Assembly (NCBI RefSeq): GCF_001506075.1
Contig: NZ_KQ947475.1
Span: forward strand, 2,264,390 to 2,328,389
Length of the DNA: 64,000 bases
Source: Vibrio sp. MEBiC08052
GTDB lineage: Bacteria > Pseudomonadota > Gammaproteobacteria > Enterobacterales > Vibrionaceae
Direction of reading: 5' to 3'
Shown here: one piece after another, positions 61,127 to 64,000 of the stretch
How positions within the stretch are numbered: the stretch's first letter is position 1
Layout of the letters: the number at the start of each line of letters is the position of its first letter
Translations under genes and position numbers: made by a program
The notes under the pieces: generated by a model
What the model was told of the DNA's origin: nothing
The model's input: the letters and a program-made list of their open reading frames with translations, nothing else
Database searches by the model: none

Positions 61127-63904
61127 GTGCATATCAGTCCAAATGATACAAATAGTTACCGATATATCACCTTACCAAACCAACTTCGGGTGCTATTGAT
61201 TTGTGACCCCAATGCACCCAAAAGTGCAGCAGCTTTGGCAATCAACGTCGGACACTTTGATGATCCCACCGATCGTGAGGGGTTAGCACATTACCTAGAG
61301 CATATGCTATTTTTAGGCACGGAAAAATACCCAAACTCCGGCGAGTTTCAAAATTTCATCAATCAACACGGTGGAACACACAATGCTTGGACAGGAACTG
61401 AGCATAGTTGTTTCTTTTTTGACGTTGCGACTTCAACCTTTGAAAAGGCACTGGATCGCTTTGCCCAATTTTTTACCGCACCACTATTTAATGAAGAATC
61501 TCTCGACAAAGAGCGCCAAGCCATTGAATCAGAATATAAACTCAAACTCAATGATGATATCCGGCGTCTGTATCAAGTGCACAAAGAAACCATTCATCCA
61601 CAGCATCCTTTTGCCAAGTTTTCTGTCGGGAACGAACAGACCCTGTCAGATCGTAATCAGGTCAGTATTCGTAAAGAAATTGTGCAGTTCCATCGTGAGC
61701 ACTATTCTGCTGACTTGATGACATTGGCGGTCATCGCTCCCGAGCCACTCGATACGCTGGAACTGTGGGTCACGCAACGATTTGCGCACATTATGAATCA
61801 ACAACGTCGGGGGAAAATCGTTCAGGAACCCTATGTCACACACCAACATACCGGACTACTGATTGAAGTAGAACCGCTTAAAGATATTCGTAAGCTGTTT
61901 TTGTCCTTTCCATTACCCTGTATGGATATTTATTACCAGCAAAAACCACTGTCTTATTTCGCGCATTTACTCGGCTATGAAGGAAAAGACAGTCTCACGC
62001 AGGCACTGAAAGACAAAGGATGGATTACGAGCCTTTCAGCCGGTGGGGGTACCAGCGGCAGTAACTACCGCGAATTTACCATCAGTATGTTACTTACAGA
62101 AACAGGGATTACGTCTGTTAACACGATTATTCAGGCCGTTTTCAGCTATATCAACCTGATCCGGGAACAAGGGCTGCAAGCTTGGCGTTATGAAGAGAAG
62201 AAAGCGGTGCTTGAAGCAACGTTCCGTTATCAAGAAGTTCCTCGCCCGTTAGATATGGTCAGCCATCTGGTAATGAATATGCAGCATTACCAAGAAGAGG
62301 ATACTATCTATGGCGATTATATGATGCAGGGCTATGATGAAACGCAGCTTAGAGAGATTATCGATCAGTTTGTGCCAGAAAATCTCAGAGCGACGCTATT
62401 GGCTCAGGGAGGCGATTACGACCAAACCGCAAATTGGTATTACACCCCGTATTCCGTCACCCCTTTTACTGACGCTCAATTCGCCTATTTTCATCAGACT
62501 CAGTCAGCACTCAGCATGACACTGCCCGGGCCCAATCCTTTCATCTGCCACGGATTACAGCCGAAATCGATCGAGTCTGATGATGATCAACCACAAATCA
62601 TTCAGGAAAGTGACGGATTTCGCCTGTGGCATATGCAAGATCAGGAATTCTTAGTTCCCAAAGGCGTTATCTATGTCGCCATTGATAGCCCTTATGCTGT
62701 GCAGAGTCCTCGCAATATCGTCATGACCCGTTTGTGTGTTGAGATTTTTCTCGACTCACTGGCGAAAGAGACTTATCCAGCAGAAATTGCCGGGATGGGA
62801 TATAACATGTATACCCATCAAGGTGGGGTGACGCTGTCTATTTCTGGTTTCAGTCAGAAACAACCTGAACTATTGGCATTAATTCTCGATCGTTTCAAAA
62901 AAAGAGAATTCAGTGAACATCGCTTTATGTCCGTTAAAAACCAACTGGAACGGAGCTGGCGAAATGCGGCAAAAGATCGTCCGATTTCACAGTTGTTCAA
63001 TGCAATGACCGGGTTGTTACAGCCGAATAACCCGCCTTATGAAAGCTTGTTGGAAGCACTGCAAACCATCAAAGTTCAGGAACTGGCACCGTTTGTCGAT
63101 CAGATGTTATCTCAACTCCATGTAGAGATGTTCATTTATGGTGACTGGAGAAAATCGGATGCATTGCAAATCGGGCAGCAGTTAATTCAAGCGTTGCACG
63201 TTCGCGATCAACGTTACGAAGAGTCACTTCGTCCTTTGGTCATGTTGGGTAAGCAAGGTACTTTCCGCCGGGAAGTGTTCTGTGATCAGGATGATTCCGC
63301 CGTCGTGTTGTACTATCAATGTACTGATATTTCGCCCAAAAACGTGGCGCTGTACTCTTTAGCCAATCACTTGATGTCTGCCACCTTTTTCCATGAAATC
63401 CGGACCAAACAGCAGCTCGGTTATATGGTGGGGACAGGGAACCTCCCTCTGAACCGCCACCCGGGAATCGTGATGTATGTGCAATCGCCTCATGCAGCAC
63501 CGGTGGATTTAATCGCCTCGATTGATGAATTTCTCAATGCCTTTTATCTGGTTTTACTGGAACTGAACGAATACCAATGGCACAGCAGCAAACGAGGTTT
63601 GTTCAACCAAATTGCCATTCCGGATCCAACCCTCAGAAGCCGGGCACAACGCTTTTGGGTCGCGATCGGCAATAAAGACCTCCAATTTAATCAACGAGAA
63701 CTCGTGTTGCAGGAACTGAAACAACTGTCGCGTTCAGATATGATCCGCTTTGTTGTCAATGAACTGAAACCCAGAACGGCCAATCGCCTTATCATGCACA
63801 CTCAGGGCAATGCGCACCATGATGCCGAGCAGCTGACTCTGGGTCGAGAAATTGGCTCAATTGAAGCATTTCAACTTATGCCAAAAGCTTATGAGCTCGG
63901 CTAG
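61127..63904 (+). CDS. M16-family zinc protease (pitrilysin/insulinase type)
   Basis: Protein of 925 residues with four M16 domain repeats in one chain. The inverted zinc motif HYLEHMLFLG with the second Glu in AIESEYKLKLNDD is in the first domain. QQLGYMVGTGN and RSRAQRFWVAI in the last domain are typical of the insulinase/pitrilysin group. There is no signal peptide, so it is cytoplasmic or unconventionally placed, unlike E. coli PtrA. It should cut small peptides. The ATG at 61127 overlaps none; GTGCATATC with GGAGGC upstream fixes the start (GTG). Confidence 0.92.
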   Translation: MHISPNDTNSYRYITLPNQLRVLLICDPNAPKSAAALAINVGHFDDPTDREGLAHYLEHMLFLGTEKYPNSGEFQNFINQHGGTHNAWTGTEHSCFFFDVATSTFEKALDRFAQFFTAPLFNEESLDKERQAIESEYKLKLNDDIRRLYQVHKETIHPQHPFAKFSVGNEQTLSDRNQVSIRKEIVQFHREHYSADLMTLAVIAPEPLDTLELWVTQRFAHIMNQQRRGKIVQEPYVTHQHTGLLIEVEPLKDIRKLFLSFPLPCMDIYYQQKPLSYFAHLLGYEGKDSLTQALKDKGWITSLSAGGGTSGSNYREFTISMLLTETGITSVNTIIQAVFSYINLIREQGLQAWRYEEKKAVLEATFRYQEVPRPLDMVSHLVMNMQHYQEEDTIYGDYMMQGYDETQLREIIDQFVPENLRATLLAQGGDYDQTANWYYTPYSVTPFTDAQFAYFHQTQSALSMTLPGPNPFICHGLQPKSIESDDDQPQIIQESDGFRLWHMQDQEFLVPKGVIYVAIDSPYAVQSPRNIVMTRLCVEIFLDSLAKETYPAEIAGMGYNMYTHQGGVTLSISGFSQKQPELLALILDRFKKREFSEHRFMSVKNQLERSWRNAAKDRPISQLFNAMTGLLQPNNPPYESLLEALQTIKVQELAPFVDQMLSQLHVEMFIYGDWRKSDALQIGQQLIQALHVRDQRYEESLRPLVMLGKQGTFRREVFCDQDDSAVVLYYQCTDISPKNVALYSLANHLMSATFFHEIRTKQQLGYMVGTGNLPLNRHPGIVMYVQSPHAAPVDLIASIDEFLNAFYLVLLELNEYQWHSSKRGLFNQIAIPDPTLRSRAQRFWVAIGNKDLQFNQRELVLQELKQLSRSDMIRFVVNELKPRTANRLIMHTQGNAHHDAEQLTLGREIGSIEAFQLMPKAYELG

Positions 63905-64000
63905 ATTTGATGTTCTGAAGCAATCACTTGCGCCAGCGAATGGGGATGCAACTTAAGGCAAATATCTCCCTGACGAAAAGCAATCGTCGGGTTTGCCAAA
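63901..64000 (-). CDS. 3' end of an unidentified convergent gene
   Basis: On the minus strand a frame is open from the window edge to TAG at 63903-63901, encoding ...LANPTIAFRQGDICLKLHPHSLAQVIASEHQI. Its stop shares the CTAG tetramer with the stop of the M16 peptidase gene. Only 32 residues are visible, too few to identify the protein. An open frame of this length can occur by chance, so this is tentative. Confidence 0.45.
   Translation of the reverse strand, partial: LANPTIAFRQGDICLKLHPHSLAQVIASEHQI

Noticed and set aside
1..64000. Mobile elements, CRISPR arrays, tRNA or rRNA genes
   Set aside because: No transposase, integrase, spaced direct-repeat array, tRNA-like cloverleaf or rRNA sequence was recognised by eye; a tRNAscan/ISfinder run would settle this.

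Overview
The window looks like a Vibrio chromosome (probably the large one). The right half holds the Vibrionaceae chemotaxis/flagellar block (flhA-flhF-flhG-fliA-cheY-cheZ-cheA-cheB-parC-parP-cheW-DUF2802). It also holds sodB, grxD, topB and mlaA, plus a sixA/M16-peptidase pair. ParC/ParP polar-array genes beside cheA are a vibrio hallmark. No rRNA, tRNA, insertion sequence or CRISPR array was seen.

Region 1 (1 to about 16.2 kb) is accessory and is the most interesting part. It is a biosynthetic cluster made of fully separate carrier-protein enzymes: three adenylating enzymes (two DltA-like, one PltF/PigI-like), three free-standing carrier proteins, three KASIII-like proteins (one without its catalytic Cys, two with altered catalytic residues), a fold-III PLP decarboxylase of the DapDC/BtrK type, a full acyl-CoA dehydrogenase, a shortened dehydrogenase-like protein, a MATE exporter, an alpha/beta hydrolase, an Sfp-type phosphopantetheinyl transferase and an AraC-type regulator. 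A leftward operon (10224 to the left edge) and a rightward operon (10538-14765) diverge from one control region. That region holds a perfect 20-bp inverted repeat whose two arms lie 13 nt from a -10-like hexamer on each side. The inferred logic is that amino acids are activated, loaded on carriers, decarboxylated and/or oxidised there, joined by KASIII-like enzymes and exported by MATE. The product is unknown and the cluster continues past the left edge.

Region 2 (16.3-23.7 kb) is a leftward MacB-like export operon (adaptor, ATPase, duplicated-domain permease) followed by an NtrC-type response regulator and its kinase. A sigma-54-type -24/-12 element lies before the adaptor gene, which suggests that the encoded regulator drives its own operon. 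A 15-bp hairpin separates transporter and regulator genes.

Region 3 (24-39 kb) holds a PepSY protein with a cytochrome b561-like protein, a HAD phosphatase, an ABC-2 drug-efflux set (YhhJ/YbhF type with a lipoprotein adaptor), a GGDEF/EAL protein, a complete oppABCDF operon, an AraC regulator with a LysE exporter, and a CurA-like NADP-dependent oxidoreductase.

Region 4 (39.6-47 kb) carries topB, grxD, sodB, mlaA, a degenerate short-chain dehydrogenase and several small unknown genes. Region 5 (47.1-60.1 kb) is the chemotaxis/flagellar block, read leftward from a sigma-54-type promoter before flhA; its CheA linker contains three spaced copies of one short motif. Region 6 (60.4-64 kb) has sixA, a pitrilysin-type protease and the 3' end of an unidentified convergent gene.
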